DNA from: Frondihabitans sucicola
GTDB lineage: Bacteria > Actinomycetota > Actinomycetes > Actinomycetales > Microbacteriaceae
Assembly: GCF_030296615.1 (NCBI RefSeq)
Contig: NZ_AP027732.1
Span: forward strand, 4,097,042-4,161,041
Direction: 5' to 3'
DNA: 64,000 nucleotides
Positions 28,838 through 37,949 of this stretch are shown one piece after another. The notes under the pieces were generated by a model. It saw only the letters and a program-made list of their open reading frames with translations. It had not been told where the DNA came from and did not search any database. Made by a program: the position numbers and the translations under genes. Position 1 is the stretch's first letter; the number at the start of each line of letters is the position of its first letter.

Positions 28838-29518
28838 TCAGGCGTGCTCGAGGCGCGTCTCGAACGCGAGCGTGACCCGCGGAAGGAATTCGCGCGCCAC
28901 GACTGCCGTCGCGATCCTGCCCTCGAGCGCCACGCCGAGTCCGAAGACGTCGGGATCGGTGTCGATGCGAACCCCGGGTACCTCCATGCCGTCGACCACG
29001 ACCGGCACGCGCTCGATGTGCTTCTCGGTGACCGGAGAGTCGAGCTCTCCCGGAAAATCACCGCGAACCCGTTCGTCGCGAAACGAGTTCGTCACGATGT
29101 GATTGACGTGGCCGACGAGCACGGCCTCGACGGTCTCTCGGCCTTCGCCGCTCTCGCGCGTGGTCTGCACGGCCTCCCACAACATCGGGTACCTCATCAG
29201 TCGGAGACGCTCGACCATCCACGCCGGAAGCGGCGTCGTCGGCACCAGGTCGACCGCCCGTTGCTGTTCCTCGCTCAACTCGGCCAGGTTCGCAGGATCC
29301 TCCGGGTCGGCCGGGTTCCGCCACAGCGTGAACGAGATGCTCACGACCTCGAGGACGGCGGCCTCGCCGTTGCTCGATCCGCTCATCGTGCCGACACCGA
29401 GTTCTGTGAGCGCCGACTGCGCGGCCAGCGTCATCAGCGGCACCGTGAAGACCCGACTCACCTCGTCGACCGACGGCGGCGCCGGATGGTCCGGCGAGAT
29501 GCTCCCCGAGAACTCCAT
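28838..29518 (-). CDS. Hypothetical protein, 226 aa
   Basis: I do not recognise this protein. It is soluble and acidic, with no signal peptide, and contains a helical middle (AWMVERLRLMRYPMLWEAVQT) and a C-terminal VARE/FETRLEHA end. It converges on the toxin gene with a 3-base gap. Codon use is normal for the window. ATG 29518 is the only good start. Confidence 0.6.
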   Translation of the reverse strand: MEFSGSISPDHPAPPSVDEVSRVFTVPLMTLAAQSALTELGVGTMSGSSNGEAAVLEVVSISFTLWRNPADPEDPANLAELSEEQQRAVDLVPTTPLPAWMVERLRLMRYPMLWEAVQTTRESGEGRETVEAVLVGHVNHIVTNSFRDERVRGDFPGELDSPVTEKHIERVPVVVDGMEVPGVRIDTDPDVFGLGVALEGRIATAVVAREFLPRVTLAFETRLEHA

Positions 29519-29661
29519 GCCTTCACCCTAGAGCGCGTGCCGCCGGCTCGGATGTTCCCGCAGAACACGAGCGAGATTCACACAACAGGTGTAGATTTGG
29601 CGTGGTTGCCGACAGTGGTGTCGGCGCTCAGGGAAGCGGCGCAGAGAGGCGACGAAGACCA

Positions 29662-29889
29662 ATGGATCACGACACACGACGGTTCGTCCGCGAGGCACGA
29701 CGGGAGACGAGGCTGCTCATCGAGCAGTGTTCCTCCCTGCCGGAGACCACGGAGAACGCGGAGCGACCGGAGGACCCCGAAGCCGCTGAGGCGTTCGATC
29801 GCGAGACCGAGGTGATCATGCGCTCGTCGATCGGGGGCAGCGCCAACCTCGCCTTCTTCCTCCCGTACCTCTGGAAGCACCGGCACTAG
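29662..29889 (+). CDS. Hypothetical small protein, 75 aa
   Basis: Starts MDHDTRRFVREARRETRLL and ends at the left boundary of the palindromic element; the TAG stop (29887-29889) is part of that element's CTAG end. The first part is charged and helical, then comes an acidic stretch, then a hydrophobic end (GGSANLAFFLPYLWKHRH). An upstream in-frame start at 29602 exists, but the ATG at 29662 lies better with a purine-rich GAGAGGCGACGAAG upstream. Function unknown. The 143 bp before it (29519-29661) hold nothing I can identify. Confidence 0.5.
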   Translation: MDHDTRRFVREARRETRLLIEQCSSLPETTENAERPEDPEAAEAFDRETEVIMRSSIGGSANLAFFLPYLWKHRH

Positions 29890-30067
29890 GGTCTGTCTCT
29901 CACTTCACCGCGGGCCGTGTGTGCCCTGGATCGCGCAATCTGCGGCGGCGGGTTCCTTGAAGGCCGCGGGCGGCCTCCTGCGTCACCCGCCTTGCAGCTC
30001 ACGAGACCAGACCACACACGACCTCCGGCCACGTGAGAGACACACCCTAGGCGCGTCTCTCACGTGG
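29886..30067. repeat. Palindromic, MITE-like element with CTAG ends plus a third partial copy
   Basis: TAGGGTCTGTCTCTCAC (29887-29903) and its inverse at 30033-30049 (one mismatch) bound a 165-bp stretch that begins and ends with CTAG. The two halves remain alignable as inverted copies further in: GTGTGTG falls at the same distance from each end, and GGCGGGT recurs near the centre. The whole element could therefore fold as one long hairpin. GTCTCTCACGTGG at 30055-30067 is a third, truncated end facing outward and forms a perfect 13-bp inverted repeat with 30029-30041. No coding capacity. Probably a non-autonomous mobile element or its remnant. Confidence 0.6.
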
Positions 30068-30089
30068 TCGACCGCTCCGTGAACGCGGA

Positions 30090-30139
30090 CTGGCCCGCCC
30101 CGTCGGGACTCCGTTGACGGAGCCGACAGAACGGGCCAG
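30090..30139. terminator. Hairpin terminator after rpf, GGCCCGTTCTGTCG family
   Basis: CTGGCCCGCCCCGTCGG (30090-30106) pairs with CCGACAGAACGGGCCAG (30123-30139) with three mismatches, 13 bases beyond the stop of the rpf gene on the minus strand. The right arm matches the stem core found at 4691 and 11571. Confidence 0.6.
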
Positions 30140-30151
30140 GGCGTGGGGGTT

Positions 30152-30990
<839 letters not shown>

Positions 30991-31079
30991 TGCGCCTGGG
31001 AATCCCCTCCGTGCCGGGCACTCAGGCACCTCTCACTCGAACCTGGAAATGCCACGCGGCCCCGGCTGTTGAATCAGGT

Positions 31080-31718
31080 ATGACAACACTAGGAATCATC
31101 GGAGCAGGACACATCGGCAGCCAAGTCGCTCGGGCAGCCATCACCGCTGGCTATGACGTCGTGATCAGCAATTCTCGTGGCCCCGAGACACTTCAGGACC
31201 TCGTCGCCGACCTCGGTCCGAAGGCTGTGGCGGCGACCTCTGCGGAGGCGGGTACGGCGGGTGACGTCGTCGTCGTGACCGTGCCCCTGAAGGCCGTGAA
31301 CGATCTCCCGGTCGAGCCTCTCGCCGGCAAGATCGTCATCGACACGAACAACTACTACTTCGAGCGCGACGGGCACATCGATGCGCTCGACGCGGGCGAG
31401 GACACCGTTTCGGAGATGCTTCAGCGCCACCTGCCCACGAGTCGCGTGGCGAAGGGTTTCAACCACATCAAGTCGGACGACATCACGACGGACGGCAAGC
31501 CCGCGGGTGCCGACGACCGCCGGGCGCTCGCGACATCGAGTGACTTCGCCGACGCCGCCGACTTCGTCACGAAGCTCTACGACGAGTTCGGCTTCGACAC
31601 CGTCAACGTCGGCCCGCTGGCCGACAGCTGGCGCGTGGAGCGCGACCGCCCCGCCTACGTGGTCCGGCAGAACAAGCAGGAACTCGTCGAGAACCTCGCC
31701 AAGGCGAACCGCATCTGA
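31080..31718 (+). CDS. NADPH-dependent F420 reductase-like dinucleotide-binding protein
   Basis: A 212-aa Rossmann protein starting TTLGIIGAGHIGSQVARAA, with VVISNSRGPE after the second strand (basic residue fitting NADP), VVVTVPLKAV, and IDTNNYYFERDG. It resembles the NPDP/F420-dependent oxidoreductase (TrkA-C-less) group common in actinobacteria. Whether it uses F420 cannot be seen. ATG 31080 is preceded by a purine-poor region; the rpf leader lies upstream on the other strand. Confidence 0.78.
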   Translation: MTTLGIIGAGHIGSQVARAAITAGYDVVISNSRGPETLQDLVADLGPKAVAATSAEAGTAGDVVVVTVPLKAVNDLPVEPLAGKIVIDTNNYYFERDGHIDALDAGEDTVSEMLQRHLPTSRVAKGFNHIKSDDITTDGKPAGADDRRALATSSDFADAADFVTKLYDEFGFDTVNVGPLADSWRVERDRPAYVVRQNKQELVENLAKANRI

Positions 31719-31800
31719 GTCGGCGGTCGATCAACGGCGTGCGTCGTCCGCCTGCGGATGGGCGGCGCGCGCCGAACGGGCCGAGGAAGCCCGTCGGCGG

Positions 31801-31941
31801 TCAGTCGTTGCGGTAGAGCATCGCGCGCGGCGCCCGATTGCGGGAGCGGATGGCGAGCACGACGAGCGTCACGAAGAGGGCGATCAGCGCCAGAGCCATG
31901 AGCCCGGCGACGATGGCGAGGAAGACCGCGAAGACCGACAT
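31801..31941 (-). CDS. Small single-helix membrane protein, 46 aa
   Basis: ATG 31941 to TGA 31801-31803. The protein starts MSVFAVFLAIVAGLM, has one clear membrane helix (about residues 4-31), then a basic cytoplasmic tail (IRSRNRAPRAMLYRND) by the positive-inside rule. Third positions are almost all G/C, as expected for a real gene here. No neighbour suggests a role. Too small for firm confidence. Confidence 0.5.
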   Translation of the reverse strand: MSVFAVFLAIVAGLMALALIALFVTLVVLAIRSRNRAPRAMLYRND

Positions 31942-32013
31942 GCGTCAAGACTAGCCGGGGCGGGCCGGATCTCGCACCGTCGACGGGCGGGCGCCCGACG
32001 ACCGGGAGACCGG

Positions 32014-32370
32014 CTACGCCGCGAGGTAGGCCTTGGCCCGCCCCATCAGACGGGCGATCCATTCGCCGCGGTGGGCGCTGTCGCGGTGGACGACCCCGCG
32101 GACGTCGATGCGTTTGAGCCCTCGGGCGAGGTCGTGCAGGTTGTTGCGCCGCGTGCCGTCCCAGTTGGCGTAGAGGTACGGGCCGCCGAGGGCCGGGATC
32201 GAGCGCACCCGGGCGCGCACGTAGGAGTCGGGACCGGCGAAGTAGAGCGCTTCACCGCGGGCGATCTGTTCGGAGGCGAACTCGGCGTCGATGACACCGC
32301 CGGAGGTGACGACGGCCGCGACGGCGCCCGTGCGATCTCGAACGACGAATTCGATGGTGAGTTCGCTCAT
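32014..32370 (-). CDS. DUF3892-like hypothetical protein, 118 aa
   Basis: Small soluble protein. The central block GGPYLYANWDGTRRNNLHDL resembles the DUF3892 signature (Y-x-x-x-x-D-G-T-x-x-N-N-L). ATG 32370 follows GAAAGGCCGGCC. Function unknown; the DUF assignment is from memory of the motif and tentative. Nothing is visible in the 182 bp upstream (32371-32552) other than the end of the TetR gene and ordinary intergenic sequence. Confidence 0.5.
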   Translation of the reverse strand: MSELTIEFVVRDRTGAVAAVVTSGGVIDAEFASEQIARGEALYFAGPDSYVRARVRSIPALGGPYLYANWDGTRRNNLHDLARGLKRIDVRGVVHRDSAHRGEWIARLMGRAKAYLAA

Positions 32371-32552
32371 GGGCCGGCCTTTCTCGTGCGGACCGTTCGG
32401 ACTTCGGACGGCGGCGGGAAACGAGAGTGGCTGATGACTCCGGGACGGTCGATCGAGGGGATCCCGGCAGGAACCCTCGATGCTTCCACAGCGATTCTAA
32501 GAGCCCGAGTCCAGGAATTCCAGTGGCGGCGGCAAGGTTGCGCATGGTGGCC

Positions 32553-33151
32553 TCACGCCATCCGGCCGGTGGCGCGCGCCCACCAGGTGGGAGCACCGGC
32601 TGCGACGATCCTGCTGGCCTGCCCGACGTCGCCGAGATCGCCGGCGGCGAGCCACGCCTCGATGGCTCCGACGGTGCCCGAGGCCGCATAGGCCGCGATC
32701 ATCGACACCGCCCGGTCGTCGAGCTCCTCGGCCGGGAGGGGCGCGATCTCCGGATACTCCCGCAGGGCCGTCTCGAGGTTGGCCTGCAGGAACGAGACGA
32801 GGGCTCGACGCACCGGCGCGGCGTTCTGCCCGGACAGGGCGGTGCGATAGACGACGCCGAGGCTCTTGATGTGCCGCAGCAGATCGACCTCTGCGCGCGC
32901 CAGGGTCTGCACCAGTTGGGAGCGAGGGGGAAGGTGGAGACATACATCTCGAAGTCTGCCGCCAGCCGCTCCTGCAGGGCGATGGCCAGGAGGTCGGTGA
33001 CGGAGGACGCGTGACGGTAGAAGGTGTCACGCGTGACGCCGGCGGCTCGGGCGAGCTCGGAGACGCTGACGTCGTCGAGGCGGCCGGACGCCGCGAACTC
33101 TACGACTGCGGACGTGAGTCGGTCGCGACTCCGCCGCGACCGTGGATCCAT
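32553..33151 (-). CDS. TetR/AcrR family regulator, frameshifted as sequenced
   Basis: N-terminal HTH (DRLTSAVVEFAASGRLDDVSVSELARAAGVTRDTFYRHASS) starting near ATG 33151 (an in-frame GTG at 33160 is an alternative). The ligand domain then continues in another frame (RAEVDLLRHIKSLGVVYRTAL ... GTVGAIEAWLAAGD). One missing C at the G5 run 32926-32930 (plus strand) explains the break. About 200 aa when repaired. Target unknown. Confidence 0.78.
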
Positions 33152-33210
33152 GCGCACCACCGTAGGCCCGACCGGAAACGGCCGGCTCAGAAAAGCCGGA
33201 CGGGGGAGGT

Positions 33211-33246
33211 GCGGTGGGGCGGCCGCGCTGACGGCCGCCCCACCGC
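33211..33246. repeat. Perfect 15-bp hairpin in a divergent intergenic region
   Basis: GCGGTGGGGCGGCCG (33211-33225) and its exact inverse (33232-33246) flank a 6-base loop, in the 291-bp gap between the divergent TetR and phosphatase genes. It lies 60 bp before the TetR start, so it is not an obvious terminator. It could act on the TetR leader or be an operator. A TTGACA -35-like hexamer occurs at 33335. Nothing else is seen in the gap. Confidence 0.45.
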
Positions 33247-33442
33247 GACGGCCCGAAGGACGTCAGCCCACGGCCCTGATCCGCGTCGTGGGCACGGCCA
33301 CAAAGTATCAAACAATTGTCAGTAAGACCACGGGTTGACAGCCATTCACCTTTGTCGTCTTCGGACCGCTCCGGCCGGAGACACGTCATCCTCGTCGGGT
33401 GCCCGACCTCGCCACTCGCGAGCCATCTGCTTAGCTTGGACG

Positions 33443-34096
33443 ATGACGACGACGTCCACACTCACCAACCTGCGGGAGGTCGGCGGCGCCGGGTTCCAGC
33501 GGGGCCGAACCCGCACCGTCCTGCGCGCGAACACCGAGGCGCTGCCGGCCTCTGTCTACCCGGCGTCGCTCGCGACCGTGGTCGACCTGCGGCGCGACGA
33601 CGAGATCGCAGCCGTGGAGCATCCCTTGCGCTCGCTGCCCGGCTATCGCCGCGTGCCGCTGTTCGACCCCTCGGTCTCCGAGGCGGCCGCCGACGCGATC
33701 AGCCTCGAAGACCAGTACACCGACTGGCTCTGGCGCCACCGTGCCACGATCGCCGAGGTGTTCCGTGCGATCGCGGCCGCCGCGCCCGGCGACGTCCTCG
33801 TGTGCTGCTCGGCAGGCAAAGACCGCACGGGGGTCGTGAGCATGCTCCTCGCGCGGCTCTGGGGCGCCGACCTCGATCGGATCGGAGCCGACTACGCCGA
33901 GACCGGCCCGCGGCTGGCCGACCGGTTCGCCCGCGAGCGAGAGGAGTCGCAGGATCTCGAGCGGACCACGACCATGCAGCGGTGCGTCCCCGAGACGGCT
34001 GTGCACGTGGTGCGGCACGTCGAGTCCGAGTTCGGCTCCGTGACCGACTACCTGCGTGCCATCGGCCTGACCGACGACGAGATCGACGGGCTCTGA
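33443..34096 (+). CDS. Tyrosine/serine protein phosphatase family protein
   Basis: A 217-aa phosphatase with signature CSAGKDRTGVVSMLLARLW (Cys nucleophile, Arg phosphate binder). The upstream Asp-containing TVVDLRRDDE and N-terminal NLREVGG(A)GF are characteristic of the lipid/tyrosine phosphatase group (PtpB-like). ATG 33443 fits the conserved N-terminus. Such enzymes dephosphorylate proteins or phosphoinositides. Cytoplasmic; no signal peptide. Confidence 0.85.
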   Translation: MTTTSTLTNLREVGGAGFQRGRTRTVLRANTEALPASVYPASLATVVDLRRDDEIAAVEHPLRSLPGYRRVPLFDPSVSEAAADAISLEDQYTDWLWRHRATIAEVFRAIAAAAPGDVLVCCSAGKDRTGVVSMLLARLWGADLDRIGADYAETGPRLADRFAREREESQDLERTTTMQRCVPETAVHVVRHVESEFGSVTDYLRAIGLTDDEIDGL

Positions 34097-34151
34097 GCCC
34101 TCTCCCGGCGAGCCGGGAATGGAAACGACCCGACGCCGCTTGGGTCACTTC

Positions 34152-35390
34152 ATGACACAGACCTCTGAACGTCGCGGTTGGCTCGGCGTGCTCTCGGTGG
34201 CGCTCGGCTCCTTCGTGCTGGTGCTCTCCGAATTCCTGCCCATCGGGCTTCTGCCGTCGATCGCCGCCGACCTTCACGTCACCATCGGGACGGCCGGGCT
34301 GATGGTGGTCGCCACGGGCCTCGCCGGTGCCGTCGCCGCACCGGTGGTGACGGTTCTCACCTCGCGCCTGGACCGGCGCATCGTCCTCTGGTCGCTCACG
34401 ATCCTGCTCATCGTCGCGGACGTCATCGGGGCCTTCGCGCCGACCTTCGAGGTGCTGGTCGCCGCCCGGATCCTCCTGGGGATCGGCATCGGCGGCTTCT
34501 GGGCCATCGGGGCCGGACTCGCCGGTCGCCTGGTCGCCGAGCCCGCCGTGATCCGAGCGACCTCGTTCATCACCGCCGGCGTCTCGGTGGCGACCGTCGT
34601 CAGCCTGCCGCTCGGCGCATTCGTCGCTTCGGTGTCGACCTGGCGGGTGGCCTTCCTGATCGGGGCCGTCCTGGGCGTGATCGCCCTGGTCGGCCAGATC
34701 GCGATGCTCCCGCGGATCCCGTCGCTCGCGCGCGTCCGGTTCGCCACCCTCGGCGCCCTGCTCACGATCTCGCGCGCGCGCGTCGGACTCATCGGCACGG
34801 CGTTCGTCTTCCTCGCGCAGTTCGCCGCCTACACCTACGTCGCTCCGTATCTGGAGGACGTCGTCCGCGTCGACGGGTCGACGATCACGCTCGCGCTGCT
34901 GGTCTTCGGTGTCGCCGGCATAGCCGGCAACTTCCTCGCCGGCGTGACCCTCAGCCGCAATCTGCTCGGCACGCTCGGCGTCGCGAAGTTCGTGCTCGCC
35001 GGCGCGGTCATCGCGCTGCCCTTCCTGGCCTGGTCGGTGCCGGGCGTCTTCGTCCTGCTCGTCGTCTGGGGATTCGTGTGGGGTGCTCTGCCGCTCGGCA
35101 TGCAGACCTGGATGGCGAAGGCTTCGCCGTCCGCGTCCGAGAGCAGCCTTGCGCTTTTCGTCACGACGATCCAGCTGTCGATCGCCGCCGGATCGATCGT
35201 CGGCGGCGTCGCCGTCTCGAGCTTCGGCCTCGGCTTCGACTTCGCGATGGCCGGAGTCATCGCCGCCGCCGGCGCGATCCTGCTGATCACCCTCGGCGTG
35301 CGTCGACCGCGCGGGGTCGGCGCCGGAGCTCCGACGCTCGCACCCGTGGCCGTCTCCACCGGCACCGGCGCCATCAAGGTCCCCTGCTGA
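34152..35390 (+). CDS. MFS transporter, AraJ/PbuE-like exporter
   Basis: A 412-aa twelve-helix transporter of the DHA1 group (GSFVLVLSEFLPIGLLPSIA, then LTSRLDRRIVLWSLTIL, GIGIGGFWAIGAGLAGRL). Relatives export sugars, purines or drugs. ATG 34152 chosen; another in-frame ATG at 34119 adds 11 basic residues. Frame is intact. No regulator is adjacent except the IclR gene converging from the other side. Confidence 0.83.
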   Translation: MTQTSERRGWLGVLSVALGSFVLVLSEFLPIGLLPSIAADLHVTIGTAGLMVVATGLAGAVAAPVVTVLTSRLDRRIVLWSLTILLIVADVIGAFAPTFEVLVAARILLGIGIGGFWAIGAGLAGRLVAEPAVIRATSFITAGVSVATVVSLPLGAFVASVSTWRVAFLIGAVLGVIALVGQIAMLPRIPSLARVRFATLGALLTISRARVGLIGTAFVFLAQFAAYTYVAPYLEDVVRVDGSTITLALLVFGVAGIAGNFLAGVTLSRNLLGTLGVAKFVLAGAVIALPFLAWSVPGVFVLLVVWGFVWGALPLGMQTWMAKASPSASESSLALFVTTIQLSIAAGSIVGGVAVSSFGLGFDFAMAGVIAAAGAILLITLGVRRPRGVGAGAPTLAPVAVSTGTGAIKVPC

Positions 35391-35422
35391 GGCGGACGGC
35401 CACCGCCCCGTAACGCGCGGAC

Positions 35423-36168
35423 CTACGTCGGTGCCCAGCCGAGGTCACGCGAGACGGCTGCGGCGGCCGACCGGACCTGGGGCAGCAGCGCGAGGACACC
35501 CGCGTGGTCGAGCGACAGGGTGGGGACCGACACCGAGAGCGCTGCGACCGCGCGGCCCGTGCCGTCGCGAATCGGCGCACCGACGCAGTTGATGAACGAC
35601 TCGTGCTCCTCGTGATCTTCCGCGTGGCCCTGCGTCGCGACGAGCTCGAGCTCTGAAGCGAGGGCCGAGGCGGAAACGAGGGTTCGGTCGGTGAAGCGCT
35701 GGTAGTCGAGGCGTGAGAGCAGGCGTTCCTGCGCCGGCGACGGCAGGTCGGCGGCGAGCACCTTGCCCACGGCCGTGCAGTGGATCGGCGCCCGGAGCCC
35801 TACGCGCGAGTACATCCGCACCCCTGCGGAGCGTCGAGCTTGTCGATGTAGACCACCTCGTCGCCCTCGCGAGTGGCGAGATGGACGGTCTGCCCCGTCG
35901 CCTCGTTGAGGAGTTCCAGGTGGCGGCGCGCGATCTGGCGCACGTCGCGCTGGGAGAGCGCCGCGTTGGCGAGCTCGAACACGCGGCTCCCGAGCTGGTA
36001 CCGGTGGGCCTCGTCGTGCACGACGAACCGGTCGGCTTCGAGGGTTCGCAGCAGCCGGAGCACGGTCGTCTTGTGAACCTCCGCTCCGGCCGCCAACTCG
36101 TCGAGCGACCGCGGGCCGTCCTCGAGCGCCTGCAGCAGCTGGAGGGCGCGGGCGAGGCTCTGGCTCAT
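35423..36168 (-). CDS. IclR-family regulator of ketodeoxygluconate use (KdgR-like), frameshifted as sequenced
   Basis: N-terminal winged helix (MSQSLARALQLLQALEDGPRS ... HKTTVLRLLRTLEADRF) from ATG 36168, then the IclR effector domain (LDAPQG ... GLRAPIHCTAVGKVLAADLP ... CVGAPIRDGTGRAVAALSVS). The break is at a C4 run (35821-35824); one more base gives PQGVRMYSRVGLR. It lies 10 bp downstream of the kinase gene in the same orientation, so it probably controls the kdgK/eda region. About 248 aa when repaired. Confidence 0.82.
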
Positions 36169-36178
36169 GGGGTCAAGG

Positions 36179-37132
36179 CTACGGCGCGGTCGGCGCAGCG
36201 CCGACGTGATCACCGTGCGACGACAGCGCGACGACCGCGAGCCGATGAGCCTCCTCGACCGCCGTGCGGACGTCCCGACCCGACACGAGCGCGCCGAGGA
36301 ACCCCGCGGCGAACGCGTCACCGGCGCCGATCGCCTCCACCACGTCGACCGTCAGTGCCGGCACGTCGAACCGAGTCTCGCCGTCGAACGCGGTGGCCGC
36401 GTTCTCGTCGTTCTTGAGCACCAGGATCCGAGGCTCCCGCAGCTCCGCGCGGAGCTCGGCCGGATCGTCCGTCCCGAACACGGTCCGCGCCTCCGAGACG
36501 CCGAGCAGCACGACGTCGGCCGCTCTCGAGAGGGTGTCGAGCGCCCGCACCCCTTCGGCCTCTCGGCCCGCCCAGAGCGCCGGCCGCCAGTTCAGGTCGA
36601 AACTCACCCGTCGTCCGCCGACGCGCGGCTCGGCCATCACGGCGAGGCAGAGCTCGTACGCGCTCGCGGACAGCGCGGGCGTGATGCCCGTCAGGTGCAC
36701 CAGCTCGACCGCGTCGAGCACGGCGCGGACCTCGGGCCGCCGGAGGTAGGCGGGCGACAGGGCACTGCCCGCCGATCCGGCCCGGTAGTAGTGCATGCGG
36801 CTTCGCGCGGCGCCGAGGTCGAACGGGTGCGGGGATCCTGCCCCGACCTCTTTGACGTAGAGGCCGGTGGGCCTGACCGGGTCGATCTCGACGGCGGAGA
36901 CGTCGACGCCGTGCTCGGCGGCTTCGGCCACGAGGTGGCGCCCGAACCCGTCGTCGCCGACGCGCGTGAGCAGCGCGGCCGGAACGCCCCGCGAGGCCAG
37001 CCCGACCGCGACGTTGAGCTCTGCGCCGCCGACGCTGCGGACGAAGGTCTCGGAGGACTCGAGGGCGCCTGGCACCCGGGGGACGAGCACGGTCAGGGCT
37101 TCGCCGACACTGGCGACCTTTGCGGAGTTCAC
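36179..37132 (-). CDS. kdgK: 2-dehydro-3-deoxygluconokinase (PfkB family)
   Basis: A 317-aa ribokinase-fold kinase with signature 1-like VGGAELNVAVGLASRG, substrate loop GLYVKEV, and signature 2 DVVEAIGAGDAFAAGFLGAL (catalytic Asp in GAGD). It phosphorylates 2-keto-3-deoxygluconate to the 6-phosphate cleaved by the divergent aldolase. GTG 37132 (VNSAKVASVGEAL) matches the family start; the frame is open further upstream but into the operator region. Confidence 0.85.
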   Translation of the reverse strand: MNSAKVASVGEALTVLVPRVPGALESSETFVRSVGGAELNVAVGLASRGVPAALLTRVGDDGFGRHLVAEAAEHGVDVSAVEIDPVRPTGLYVKEVGAGSPHPFDLGAARSRMHYYRAGSAGSALSPAYLRRPEVRAVLDAVELVHLTGITPALSASAYELCLAVMAEPRVGGRRVSFDLNWRPALWAGREAEGVRALDTLSRAADVVLLGVSEARTVFGTDDPAELRAELREPRILVLKNDENAATAFDGETRFDVPALTVDVVEAIGAGDAFAAGFLGALVSGRDVRTAVEEAHRLAVVALSSHGDHVGAAPTAP

Positions 37133-37164
37133 GATCAGGAGGGTAACCTGCTCGAACACCTTAT

Positions 37165-37190
37165 GCAATGCGCGTTGCTTCCTGCGCAAC
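37165..37190. promoter_or_regulatory. GCAA/TTGC inverted repeats between kdgK and the aldolase gene
   Basis: GCAA-N6-TTGC (37165-37178) overlaps GTTGC-N7-GCAAC (37174-37190) in the 84-bp divergent gap. Overlapping short palindromes of this kind are typical of IclR-type binding regions. Tentative operator for the IclR protein encoded at 35423-36168. Confidence 0.4.
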
Positions 37191-37216
37191 CTGATCGGAA
37201 GAACGAGAACGAGACG

Positions 37217-37932
37217 ATGACGCCTACTCCCCGAGCCCCGCCGAGACGCCCGCAGGCCCTCTCGATGCCATCGGTCAGGATCGCGCCGTCGTGGTCGTCC
37301 GCGCCGACAGCATCCCCGACACGGAGGCGCTCGTGCGCGCGCTCGTCGACGGCGGCATCCGCGGCATCGAGTTCACGTTCACCACGCCCGACGTCGAGCG
37401 TCACGTGCGTGCCGCCGTGGCTTCGTCTCCCGACGCCGAGATCGGGGTCGGCACCGTGCTGACCGCGGCGCAGGCCGACTCCGCGATCGCCGCCGGCGCC
37501 CGCTTCCTCGTGACCCCGGGCATCGTGCCCGCCGTCGGAGCAGCCGCCCGCGACGCCGGCATCCCGCTGGCCATGGGCGCCTTCACGCCGTCAGAAGTGC
37601 TCTCCGCCCTCGAGCACGGCGCCGCCGCCGTCAAGATCTTCCCCGCCGAGACCTGCGGGCCCAGGTACTTCTCACACCTGCGCGGCCCTCTTCCCGGCGT
37701 CCGGCTGATCGCGTCCGGCGGCATCGACGAGGGCAACGCGCGCGCCTTCCTCGAGGCGGGCGCCTACGCGGTGACGGCAGGATCGAGCGTGGTCACCCCC
37801 GCGCTCATCGCCGCGCGCGACTGGGCCGGAATCACCCGTCGGGCTCGTTCGTTCATCGCCTCCTCGGCTGAGCCGCCACCGACGATCGACACGGTCGACG
37901 TCGATCCGCGGACGCCAGGCGATCGTCTGTGA
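37217..37932 (+). CDS. eda: KDPG aldolase, 5' frameshift as sequenced
   Basis: 2-dehydro-3-deoxy-6-phosphogluconate aldolase, class I. It has GIRGIEFTFTTPD (Glu base), RFLVTPGIVPAVG, the Schiff-base Lys in AAVKIFPAETCGP, and RLIASGGIDEGNARAFLEAG phosphate loop. The conserved frame is open from about 37233, but its only good start, ATG 37217, is one base out of phase. A missing C in the C4 run 37229-37232 would give MTPTPPSPAETPAG and then LDAIGQDRAVVVVRADS. It splits KDPG into pyruvate and glyceraldehyde 3-phosphate. Confidence 0.87.
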
Positions 37933-37949
37933 GCGGGCGGAGCGGGCGC

